NCBI GenBank assembly: GCA_964020085.1
Contig: OZ026608.1
Coordinates: 12,440,279-12,504,278, forward strand
Direction of reading: 5' to 3'
Length of the DNA: 64,000 nt
Source of the DNA: Micromussa lordhowensis
Taxonomy: Eukaryota; Cnidaria; Anthozoa; Scleractinia; Lobophylliidae
Part shown: positions 41,558-53,900 of the stretch, in pieces
Layout: the number at the start of each line of letters is the position of its first letter
Position numbering within the stretch: position 1 is the stretch's first letter
Translations under genes and position numbers: made by a program
Notes under the pieces: generated by a model
What the model saw: the letters and a program-made list of their open reading frames with translations, nothing else
The model's database searches: none
What the model was told of the DNA's origin: nothing

Positions 41558-42153
41558 CTGGTTTTCAGTGTCACGCCATTCAAAATAAAAATCAAAACCG
41601 TTCAATAGATTAAGTCCAGAATCTGAGAAAAGAAAGAAGGTAAGTATGCAAAGGCTCTCGCCAAGATTCAGGTCACAATAATTTTTCTTATGCAAGATAT
41701 GCGGAGAAACATTTTACTTAATTTTATAGAGATTTGTATGGAGACGCCATGTCGGTGCCCATCCGGATGGGCACCAACATGGCGGCCGGAAACCAACAGA
41801 AACATCTGTCACTGACTTTTGCTACAAAAGCTTGAATTTATCTCTGGAGGAACTAACAAGCATTAAAATAATACTCTTTCTAATACAAGAACTGTTCAGA
41901 TAGCCAAATTCCTCGAAATAAGTCCTGAAATAAGTCACTTTTTAACCAACACGGCCATCATGTGAATGTCGCGTCACGCAAAAGCTTAAGGAATTCAAGC
42001 GTGGTCAATCACAAAACCAAGAACCCCTTTCTGAGCAAAAATGTTTATGGATATTATTTTTCAGCTACTCTTATACATCATGAAAGTAAAATATCAGGAG
42101 GATCAATAGTTTTGTAGTTTGAATTTTAGTGACGTCATGTGAAAACCGGCAAT
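41558..42153. mobile_element. MITE, GGCTGGTTT family, copy 2
   Basis: The ends TTGCTGGTTTTCA and TGAAAACCGGCAA enclose the same body as 37724-38308, including the hairpin that spells GGTGCCCATCC / GGATGGGCACC. Diverged from copy 1 by many substitutions. Confidence 0.8.
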
Positions 42154-42599
42154 CTCATAGCGTTGATAATCTATGAAAAACACGGTGAGAGCCCTCGCCT
42201 CAGTCCGAATACGATTAACAGCTCAAGTGAAAGATGTCATTTTCTGTGTAAATTGGAGCTGGGTTTGGATCTATATTAAGAAATCTTTTCAAAGGCATCT
42301 GTTGCTTAGTGGGTTGGGGTTGGGTAGGTATTACTTTATGATGTCATTTCTTGTTTGGAAGGAGAGTTTTGATCATACGCACATTTGATAAGGGCTCCGA
42401 AATTTAAAATTAGTTTGAGGAAACTATAGAGTGACCGAGATCCATGCTTGAACAAGACTTGGGAAACGTACTGAAGTTCCCGGTTAAGGAGGTCTCAAGC
42501 AAATGTTTCTGCATGCTTTGACAGAGATAATAGAGACAGGTGGTAGAGGTGCTGTTTCGGTGACGCAGGTGCCGGCGTAGGTGTCACATCTCGCGTCTA

Positions 42600-44360
42600 T
42601 GCTTTAGATTTGTCCTTTTCCATAGGTTACCAATGGGAGTATGAAATGGCCAAAGTCAAATAGTTTTAAGGAGGCCAATCGCTTTCTTCTAATGTAAACG
42701 TTGAATAAATAGTAACGACGGCCCTGCTGTTGGTATGTTAGTGTAAAGGAAAATATTGCTTAGATAACTGAACATTTTGAAAAGGCCAGAACTCCAAGAG
42801 AGTCATCTAGACAAATTAAAAGGTACAGTCGACTCCAGCTATAGCGGACACCCTCGGGACCGCGATTTGGTGTCCGTAACAGCGGGATGCGATAAAATGT
42901 TTATTTTAAATCATATTTACAGAAGGGGGTCACATGTGTGTTCATTTTCATTAACTCCAGAACCTTTTTCAGAGCCGTCGCACGTAAAGAGCGTCAGAAC
43001 TTTATTTACAAACAGAACTTAACTGAACAGGAGTTACGTACGCTTTGTGAACAGTATTTCTTCTAAGTACGTAAACAACAATCATCGTATGTTGCAGCAA
43101 TGTCCACACATGCATCGTTTTGGTTTCCTACTGTATTGAAGTACAGTAATCTACATTTCTAAAAAATATTATTTGGACAGACTGGACGAACTTACTCATG
43201 GCAGCGAGAATACAAAGAGGGCCTGAGGAGAAAGGTGAAGGAATTTCGATTGATGGACAGAAGAAACGGAAATCGACCAAAAAAGACAAAGACAATCTCA
43301 AAAAGCAGAAAAAATAGACTTGATGTGTGTGCAAATATTCCTAAGATGCTACTCAAGAGAGAGAGAAAACAATAAAATTGTCACGTTGGGACCAGATAAA
43401 ATGTTACGTAAGGCCGTAATAGCGAGATTCCGGGGGAGTTTATTTCAGTCAAACGTCTGTAATTTTTGCCGGGGATTTAGCTGCTGTTCGTAATAGCGTG
43501 GTGTCTGTCATAGTGAGGTGTCCGCAAGGCGGGAGTTGACTGTAGTTCTTTCACAGTGCTAAACATTTTTCACAACTGGAGCCGACGACCGACGATGTCA
43601 CTCCCTCAATTGTGATTGGTTTAAAGCACCCAGCTCAATTTTTTGGTGGTACTGTTTTGTAGACAATAGCAAAGCGTGCGAGTGACGCCATGACTCAGGC
43701 AAGAGTCAGACAAACAAACCGGAATGGCGGACGATTTCCCTAAAACAAAACAGCCGGTGTTCCTAAAACACACTAGATTCCCTCTAGTACTCTCAGAACA
43801 CGCTGATGTTGTATGAGCCTCGTGGTGGATATGATCATTTGCATTCTATTTTAAAGCCTTGGGCACTTCGTTTTTGTTTCATTCATGTAAAAGTACGTCA
43901 TATCCAACTACTTAAGTGCTGTGTAAAACTACGACGATCAGACGTACACTAGTTTTTATGCATGTCGAAATGACGTCATACCTACAGACTATCCATGGAC
44001 TTTGCCCAGCCTGCTTGCCGTCCCTCCTACAACAATACCATCCGCAACGAAGCCTACTCTCATCCTCTAAACTACTTTTTACTGTCCGTACTGTGAACTC
44101 TGTGACATACGGTGAGCGTGCCTTTTCTTTTTCCGCATCTATATTATGGAACAGTCTACAGTCTTTTAAATCTGCCCTCAAAACATTCTTGTTTCGCAAA
44201 TTTTATTTTTGATTTATTCCATGAGGAATTCTATCAGCTTTCATTTTTTATATATGATGGTAATTGAACTGAGTTGAGTGCAATTTGGTCTGAAACCTTA
44301 CGCGTGATTTCAAAATCGAACGAGCGCGCAGCGCGAGTTTGATTTGATTTCAGATCCATT
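42600..44360 (+). repeat. Duplicate of the 7.6-9.3 kb region
   Basis: Collinear with about 7600-9300: pogo-like MITE (42826-43542, TA flanks at 42824-42825 and 43543-43544), then a LINE tail fragment (43950-44212), then a truncated TAATTGAACT foldback (44261-44353). One 4-bp CTGA insertion relative to copy A is seen near 43021. This is the continuation of the CTHRC1-like intron 2 duplicate. Confidence 0.85.
43950..44212 (+). pseudogene. LINE ORF2 C-terminal fragment (CR1/L2-like), copy B
   Basis: Reads IHGLCPACL in one frame and VTYGERAFSFSASILWNSLQSFKSALKTFLF in the next, ending at a stop. It keeps about 16 bp (AACATTCTTGTTTCGC) that copy A has lost. No other part of the LINE is attached. 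Confidence 0.7.
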
Positions 44361-44377
44361 TTTAAATCGCACAGTGT

Positions 44378-44930
44378 AAGGTGGCTCGATACAGTTTCCA
44401 GTGCTTTCCAAGGCTTAGAGTTTGATGGGTCATTATAACCACTCTATATCAGTTGATACCAAAATCATGGTATCAAAAAACTGCCCAGTCATTGGTGAAC
44501 AAGTTGCTGTCAATTTTATGGCACAATAGGTTACCATAGCAGCAATATGACCTGCTAAAAACACGCTTGATTTTAGCGTTAAGCGCTTATAACTCGAAAG
44601 CGATCTCGGTGACCCCCATTTTTTATTATCAAATTGTAATCAGCATGATAAGATGCAATTTTTTGCAAAGTTTAAAAAAAATTCTCCGGAGGGGGTTCAG
44701 AGCCAACTTAATTTTTCGAAATTTAATGTGGCTCTGAACCCCCTCCGTGGAAGTTTTTTAAACTTTGCAAAGTTGCATCTTATCATGTTAATAACAATTC
44801 AATAATAAAAAATGGGGGTCACCGAGCTTGTTTTCTGCTTAAAGCTAAAATTAAGGGTGTTTTAGCAGGTCATGTTGTTGCTACGGTAACCTATTGTGCC
44901 ATAAAATTGACAGCAACTTGTTCACTTGTT
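44378..44930. mobile_element. Large foldback element, truncated at the array junction
   Basis: It starts TAAGGTGGCTCGATACAG. Arms 44493-44690 and 44716-44927 are complementary (TGCTGTCAATTTTATGGCAC and its complement near the outer ends, CGGTGACCCCCATTTTTTAT inside). The outer left ~115 bp has no partner on the right, because at about 44930 the sequence switches to the 914-bp array. The right terminus was therefore lost at the junction. Confidence 0.75.
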
Positions 44931-44933
44931 GAA

Positions 44934-47900
44934 AGGGAAAAAAAAGGGTTATGGAACACCACCAGACAGTTGCCTGACCGCACAATGGCACCCCAGGTTG
45001 TTGGGCAACTGTTTGGAGTGTATGAACCAATTTTTAATTTCAAACTCTAATTTTAAAACCACACTAAATCTTCAAAATTTCCTATTTCCATCAATTTTAC
45101 TAATCCTTTAAGAAAAACTATTTCTCTCCAAATATACCTAAAAATCACCAAAAAATTTACAAAACAACCCAAAACATAGATATGTGAAATGAGCATAGAG
45201 ATTCTTGATTGCTTGAAACGTCAACGAGATATTTGCATAAAAAACATACTACCCAGCCAAAATACGGCTTTCATGTGTACCCCCACCTTAAGAGGAAGTT
45301 TTTAAGGTCATTCAAGCTGTAGCTACTGTCAAGCTAATAGGTGTGAAGAAAATCACAAGTTTAACACGTCTGTCAAGATAACAAATGAAAACAGCAATTG
45401 CATGGCGTTATAGGATGAAAACAAGCTTAGCGCCAAAACGAGGCTACGCCTCGTGCGAGTCTAAGAAATGCCTCCCAAAAGGGAGGCAAAGAGCTTTTCA
45501 CCTCCTACTTAAAGTTAGTTGCATCGAAGAGATGTTGGAGGCTCCTCGTGCGGGTGGACCGGTGAGGGTGGGACTCTGCAGAGACTCTGCTCCCGTTAAC
45601 CCTACCCCCATGAGGGGGGTAGGGGGGAGCAGAGAACGAGGAGCATTTTGCTTGAATTATTTTTTCGTTTTTTCCCTTTAAATAAACATGTTTAAAACAC
45701 GCGTTTTAACCTGTATCCATATCAGATGAATATATCTGGCATTAAAAACTTGATTTAAACGTCAAGAATATTCGAAATTGTCCGCCTTTAAGGCGGGGGT
45801 ACACGTGAATTTAAGTGAAATTTTGGTAAGTTTAAAGAGAGGTTGAGAGGGAAAAAAAAGGGTTATGGAACACCACCAGACAGTTGCCTGACCGCACAAT
45901 GGCACCCCAGGTTGTTGGGCAACTGTTTGGAGTGTATGAACCAATTTTTAATTTCAAACTCTAATTTTAAAACCACACTAAATCTTCAAAATTTCCTATT
46001 TCCATCAATTTTACTAATCCTTTAAGAAAAACTATTTCTCTCCAAATATACCTAAAAATCACCAAAAAATTTACAAAACAACCCAAAACATAGATATGTG
46101 AAATGAGCATAGAGATTCTTGATTGCTTGAAACGTCAACGAGATATTTGCATAAAAAACATACTACCCAGCCAAAATACGGCTTTCATGTGTACCCCCAC
46201 CTTAAGAGGAAGTTTTTAAGGTCATTCAAGCTGTAGCTACTGTCAAGCTAATAGGTGTGAAGAAAATCACAAGTTTAACACGTCTGTCAAGATAACAAAT
46301 GAAAACAGCAATTGCATGGCGTTATAGGATGAAAACAAGCTTAGCGCCAAAACGAGGCTACGCCTCGTGCGAGTCTAAGAAATGCCTCCCAAAAGGGAGG
46401 CAAAGAGCTTTTCACCTCCTACTTAAAGTTAGTTGCATCGAAGAGATGTTGGAGGCTCCTCGTGCGGGTGGACCGGTGAGGGTGGGACTCTGCAGAGACT
46501 CTGCTCCCGTTAACCCTACCCCCATGAGGGGGGTAGGGGGGAGCAGAGAACGAGGAGCATTTTGCTTGAATTATTTTTTCGTTTTTTCCCTTTAAATAAA
46601 CATGTTTAAAACACGCGTTTTAACCTGTATCCATATCAGATGAATATATCTGGCATTAAAAACTTGATTTAAACGTCAAGAATATTCGAAATTGTCCGCC
46701 TTTAAGGCGGGGGTACACGTGAATTTAAGTGAAATTTTGGTAAGTTTAAAGAGAGGTTGAGAGGGAAAAAAAAGGGTTATGGAACACCACCAGACAGTTG
46801 CCTGACCGCACAATGGCACCCCAGGTTGTTGGGCAACTGTTTGGAGTGTATGAACCAATTTTTAATTTCAAACTCTAATTTTAAAACCACACTAAATCTT
46901 CAAAATTTCCTATTTCCATCAATTTTACTAATCCTTTAAGAAAAACTATTTCTCTCCAAATATACCTAAAAATCACCAAAAAATTTACAAAACAACCCAA
47001 AACATAGATATGTGAAATGAGCATAGAGATTCTTGATTGCTTGAAACGTCAACGAGATATTTGCATAAAAAACATACTACCCAGCCAAAATACGGCTTTC
47101 ATGTGTACCCCCACCTTAAGAGGAAGTTTTTAAGGTCATTCAAGCTGTAGCTACTGTCAAGCTAATAGGTGTGAAGAAAATCACAAGTTTAACACGTCTG
47201 TCAAGATAACAAATGAAAACAGCAATTGCATGGCGTTATAGGATGAAAACAAGCTTAGCGCCAAAACGAGGCTACGCCTCGTGCGAGTCTAAGAAATGCC
47301 TCCCAAAAGGGAGGCAAAGAGCTTTTCACCTCCTACTTAAAGTTAGTTGCATCGAAGAGATGTTGGAGGCTCCTCGTGCGGGTGGACCGGTGAGGGTGGG
47401 ACTCTGCAGAGACTCTGCTCCCGTTAACCCTACCCCCATGAGGGGGGTAGGGGGGAGCAGAGAACGAGGAGCATTTTGCTTGAATTATTTTTTCGTTTTT
47501 TCCCTTTAAATAAACATGTTTAAAACACGCGTTTTAACCTGTATCCATATCAGATGAATATATCTGGCATTAAAAACTTGATTTAAACGTCAAGAATATT
47601 CGAAATTGTCCGCCTTTAAGGCGGGGGTACACGTGAATTTAAGTGAAATTTTGGTAAGTTTAAAGAGAGGTTGAGAGGGAAAAAAAAGGGTTATGGAACA
47701 CCACCAGACAGTTGCCTGACCGCACAATGGCACCCCAGGTTGTTGGGCAACTGTTTGGAGTGTATGAACCAATTTTTAATTTCAAACTCTAATTTTAAAA
47801 CCACACTAAATCTTCAAAATTTCCTATTTCCATCAATTTTACTAATCCTTTAAGAAAAACTATTTCTCTCCAAATATACCTAAAAATCACCAAAAAATTT

Positions 47901-50900
47901 ACAAAACAACCCAAAACATAGATATGTGAAATGAGCATAGAGATTCTTGATTGCTTGAAACGTCAACGAGATATTTGCATAAAAAACATACTACCCAGCC
48001 AAAATACGGCTTTCATGTGTACCCCCACCTTAAGAGGAAGTTTTTAAGGTCATTCAAGCTGTAGCTACTGTCAAGCTAATAGGTGTGAAGAAAATCACAA
48101 GTTTAACACGTCTGTCAAGATAACAAATGAAAACAGCAATTGCATGGCGTTATAGGATGAAAACAAGCTTAGCGCCAAAACGAGGCTACGCCTCGTGCGA
48201 GTCTAAGAAATGCCTCCCAAAAGGGAGGCAAAGAGCTTTTCACCTCCTACTTAAAGTTAGTTGCATCGAAGAGATGTTGGAGGCTCCTCGTGCGGGTGGA
48301 CCGGTGAGGGTGGGACTCTGCAGAGACTCTGCTCCCGTTAACCCTACCCCCATGAGGGGGGTAGGGGGGAGCAGAGAACGAGGAGCATTTTGCTTGAATT
48401 ATTTTTTCGTTTTTTCCCTTTAAATAAACATGTTTAAAACACGCGTTTTAACCTGTATCCATATCAGATGAATATATCTGGCATTAAAAACTTGATTTAA
48501 ACGTCAAGAATATTCGAAATTGTCCGCCTTTAAGGCGGGGGTACACGTGAATTTAAGTGAAATTTTGGTAAGTTTAAAGAGAGGTTGAGAGGGAAAAAAA
48601 AGGGTTATGGAACACCACCAGACAGTTGCCTGACCGCACAATGGCACCCCAGGTTGTTGGGCAACTGTTTGGAGTGTATGAACCAATTTTTAATTTCAAA
48701 CTCTAATTTTAAAACCACACTAAATCTTCAAAATTTCCTATTTCCATCAATTTTACTAATCCTTTAAGAAAAACTATTTCTCTCCAAATATACCTAAAAA
48801 TCACCAAAAAATTTACAAAACAACCCAAAACATAGATATGTGAAATGAGCATAGAGATTCTTGATTGCTTGAAACGTCAACGAGATATTTGCATAAAAAA
48901 CATACTACCCAGCCAAAATACGGCTTTCATGTGTACCCCCACCTTAAGAGGAAGTTTTTAAGGTCATTCAAGCTGTAGCTACTGTCAAGCTAATAGGTGT
49001 GAAGAAAATCACAAGTTTAACACGTCTGTCAAGATAACAAATGAAAACAGCAATTGCATGGCGTTATAGGATGAAAACAAGCTTAGCGCCAAAACGAGGC
49101 TACGCCTCGTGCGAGTCTAAGAAATGCCTCCCAAAAGGGAGGCAAAGAGCTTTTCACCTCCTACTTAAAGTTAGTTGCATCGAAGAGATGTTGGAGGCTC
49201 CTCGTGCGGGTGGACCGGTGAGGGTGGGACTCTGCAGAGACTCTGCTCCCGTTAACCCTACCCCCATGAGGGGGGTAGGGGGGAGCAGAGAACGAGGAGC
49301 ATTTTGCTTGAATTATTTTTTCGTTTTTTCCCTTTAAATAAACATGTTTAAAACACGCGTTTTAACCTGTATCCATATCAGATGAATATATCTGGCATTA
49401 AAAACTTGATTTAAACGTCAAGAATATTCGAAATTGTCCGCCTTTAAGGCGGGGGTACACGTGAATTTAAGTGAAATTTTGGTAAGTTTAAAGAGAGGTT
49501 GAGAGGGAAAAAAAAGGGTTATGGAACACCACCAGACAGTTGCCTGACCGCACAATGGCACCCCAGGTTGTTGGGCAACTGTTTGGAGTGTATGAACCAA
49601 TTTTTAATTTCAAACTCTAATTTTAAAACCACACTAAATCTTCAAAATTTCCTATTTCCATCAATTTTACTAATCCTTTAAGAAAAACTATTTCTCTCCA
49701 AATATACCTAAAAATCACCAAAAAATTTACAAAACAACCCAAAACATAGATATGTGAAATGAGCATAGAGATTCTTGATTGCTTGAAACGTCAACGAGAT
49801 ATTTGCATAAAAAACATACTACCCAGCCAAAATACGGCTTTCATGTGTACCCCCACCTTAAGAGGAAGTTTTTAAGGTCATTCAAGCTGTAGCTACTGTC
49901 AAGCTAATAGGTGTGAAGAAAATCACAAGTTTAACACGTCTGTCAAGATAACAAATGAAAACAGCAATTGCATGGCGTTATAGGATGAAAACAAGCTTAG
50001 CGCCAAAACGAGGCTACGCCTCGTGCGAGTCTAAGAAATGCCTCCCAAAAGGGAGGCAAAGAGCTTTTCACCTCCTACTTAAAGTTAGTTGCATCGAAGA
50101 GATGTTGGAGGCTCCTCGTGCGGGTGGACCGGTGAGGGTGGGACTCTGCAGAGACTCTGCTCCCGTTAACCCTACCCCCATGAGGGGGGTAGGGGGGAGC
50201 AGAGAACGAGGAGCATTTTGCTTGAATTATTTTTTCGTTTTTTCCCTTTAAATAAACATGTTTAAAACACGCGTTTTAACCTGTATCCATATCAGATGAA
50301 TATATCTGGCATTAAAAACTTGATTTAAACGTCAAGAATATTCGAAATTGTCCGCCTTTAAGGCGGGGGTACACGTGAATTTAAGTGAAATTTTGGTAAG
50401 TTTAAAGAGAGGTTGAGAGGGAAAAAAAAGGGTTATGGAACACCACCAGACAGTTGCCTGACCGCACAATGGCACCCCAGGTTGTTGGGCAACTGTTTGG
50501 AGTGTATGAACCAATTTTTAATTTCAAACTCTAATTTTAAAACCACACTAAATCTTCAAAATTTCCTATTTCCATCAATTTTACTAATCCTTTAAGAAAA
50601 ACTATTTCTCTCCAAATATACCTAAAAATCACCAAAAAATTTACAAAACAACCCAAAACATAGATATGTGAAATGAGCATAGAGATTCTTGATTGCTTGA
50701 AACGTCAACGAGATATTTGCATAAAAAACATACTACCCAGCCAAAATACGGCTTTCATGTGTACCCCCACCTTAAGAGGAAGTTTTTAAGGTCATTCAAG
50801 CTGTAGCTACTGTCAAGCTAATAGGTGTGAAGAAAATCACAAGTTTAACACGTCTGTCAAGATAACAAATGAAAACAGCAATTGCATGGCGTTATAGGAT

Positions 50901-53900
50901 GAAAACAAGCTTAGCGCCAAAACGAGGCTACGCCTCGTGCGAGTCTAAGAAATGCCTCCCAAAAGGGAGGCAAAGAGCTTTTCACCTCCTACTTAAAGTT
51001 AGTTGCATCGAAGAGATGTTGGAGGCTCCTCGTGCGGGTGGACCGGTGAGGGTGGGACTCTGCAGAGACTCTGCTCCCGTTAACCCTACCCCCATGAGGG
51101 GGGTAGGGGGGAGCAGAGAACGAGGAGCATTTTGCTTGAATTATTTTTTCGTTTTTTCCCTTTAAATAAACATGTTTAAAACACGCGTTTTAACCTGTAT
51201 CCATATCAGATGAATATATCTGGCATTAAAAACTTGATTTAAACGTCAAGAATATTCGAAATTGTCCGCCTTTAAGGCGGGGGTACACGTGAATTTAAGT
51301 GAAATTTTGGTAAGTTTAAAGAGAGGTTGAGAGGGAAAAAAAAGGGTTATGGAACACCACCAGACAGTTGCCTGACCGCACAATGGCACCCCAGGTTGTT
51401 GGGCAACTGTTTGGAGTGTATGAACCAATTTTTAATTTCAAACTCTAATTTTAAAACCACACTAAATCTTCAAAATTTCCTATTTCCATCAATTTTACTA
51501 ATCCTTTAAGAAAAACTATTTCTCTCCAAATATACCTAAAAATCACCAAAAAATTTACAAAACAACCCAAAACATAGATATGTGAAATGAGCATAGAGAT
51601 TCTTGATTGCTTGAAACGTCAACGAGATATTTGCATAAAAAACATACTACCCAGCCAAAATACGGCTTTCATGTGTACCCCCACCTTAAGAGGAAGTTTT
51701 TAAGGTCATTCAAGCTGTAGCTACTGTCAAGCTAATAGGTGTGAAGAAAATCACAAGTTTAACACGTCTGTCAAGATAACAAATGAAAACAGCAATTGCA
51801 TGGCGTTATAGGATGAAAACAAGCTTAGCGCCAAAACGAGGCTACGCCTCGTGCGAGTCTAAGAAATGCCTCCCAAAAGGGAGGCAAAGAGCTTTTCACC
51901 TCCTACTTAAAGTTAGTTGCATCGAAGAGATGTTGGAGGCTCCTCGTGCGGGTGGACCGGTGAGGGTGGGACTCTGCAGAGACTCTGCTCCCGTTAACCC
52001 TACCCCCATGAGGGGGGTAGGGGGGAGCAGAGAACGAGGAGCATTTTGCTTGAATTATTTTTTCGTTTTTTCCCTTTAAATAAACATGTTTAAAACACGC
52101 GTTTTAACCTGTATCCATATCAGATGAATATATCTGGCATTAAAAACTTGATTTAAACGTCAAGAATATTCGAAATTGTCCGCCTTTAAGGCGGGGGTAC
52201 ACGTGAATTTAAGTGAAATTTTGGTAAGTTTAAAGAGAGGTTGAGAGGGAAAAAAAAGGGTTATGGAACACCACCAGACAGTTGCCTGACCGCACAATGG
52301 CACCCCAGGTTGTTGGGCAACTGTTTGGAGTGTATGAACCAATTTTTAATTTCAAACTCTAATTTTAAAACCACACTAAATCTTCAAAATTTCCTATTTC
52401 CATCAATTTTACTAATCCTTTAAGAAAAACTATTTCTCTCCAAATATACCTAAAAATCACCAAAAAATTTACAAAACAACCCAAAACATAGATATGTGAA
52501 ATGAGCATAGAGATTCTTGATTGCTTGAAACGTCAACGAGATATTTGCATAAAAAACATACTACCCAGCCAAAATACGGCTTTCATGTGTACCCCCACCT
52601 TAAGAGGAAGTTTTTAAGGTCATTCAAGCTGTAGCTACTGTCAAGCTAATAGGTGTGAAGAAAATCACAAGTTTAACACGTCTGTCAAGATAACAAATGA
52701 AAACAGCAATTGCATGGCGTTATAGGATGAAAACAAGCTTAGCGCCAAAACGAGGCTACGCCTCGTGCGAGTCTAAGAAATGCCTCCCAAAAGGGAGGCA
52801 AAGAGCTTTTCACCTCCTACTTAAAGTTAGTTGCATCGAAGAGATGTTGGAGGCTCCTCGTGCGGGTGGACCGGTGAGGGTGGGACTCTGCAGAGACTCT
52901 GCTCCCGTTAACCCTACCCCCATGAGGGGGGTAGGGGGGAGCAGAGAACGAGGAGCATTTTGCTTGAATTATTTTTTCGTTTTTTCCCTTTAAATAAACA
53001 TGTTTAAAACACGCGTTTTAACCTGTATCCATATCAGATGAATATATCTGGCATTAAAAACTTGATTTAAACGTCAAGAATATTCGAAATTGTCCGCCTT
53101 TAAGGCGGGGGTACACGTGAATTTAAGTGAAATTTTGGTAAGTTTAAAGAGAGGTTGAGAGGGAAAAAAAAGGGTTATGGAACACCACCAGACAGTTGCC
53201 TGACCGCACAATGGCACCCCAGGTTGTTGGGCAACTGTTTGGAGTGTATGAACCAATTTTTAATTTCAAACTCTAATTTTAAAACCACACTAAATCTTCA
53301 AAATTTCCTATTTCCATCAATTTTACTAATCCTTTAAGAAAAACTATTTCTCTCCAAATATACCTAAAAATCACCAAAAAATTTACAAAACAACCCAAAA
53401 CATAGATATGTGAAATGAGCATAGAGATTCTTGATTGCTTGAAACGTCAACGAGATATTTGCATAAAAAACATACTACCCAGCCAAAATACGGCTTTCAT
53501 GTGTACCCCCACCTTAAGAGGAAGTTTTTAAGGTCATTCAAGCTGTAGCTACTGTCAAGCTAATAGGTGTGAAGAAAATCACAAGTTTAACACGTCTGTC
53601 AAGATAACAAATGAAAACAGCAATTGCATGGCGTTATAGGATGAAAACAAGCTTAGCGCCAAAACGAGGCTACGCCTCGTGCGAGTCTAAGAAATGCCTC
53701 CCAAAAGGGAGGCAAAGAGCTTTTCACCTCCTACTTAAAGTTAGTTGCATCGAAGAGATGTTGGAGGCTCCTCGTGCGGGTGGACCGGTGAGGGTGGGAC
53801 TCTGCAGAGACTCTGCTCCCGTTAACCCTACCCCCATGAGGGGGGTAGGGGGGAGCAGAGAACGAGGAGCATTTTGCTTGAATTATTTTTTCGTTTTTTC

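Larger units (their letters stand above)
39697..42599. other. Downstream of gene B exon 2: repeats, no gene
   Basis: It contains the inverted, unoccupied counterpart of the ISL2EU insertion region (about 40560-40770), a foldback at 40773-40909 and a MITE at 41558-42153. An inverted AT-rich pair (TATAATGGGTGA...AATTA against TAATT...TCACCCATTATA) spans about 40973-41153 and is probably another small MITE. No coding feature supported. Confidence 0.6.
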
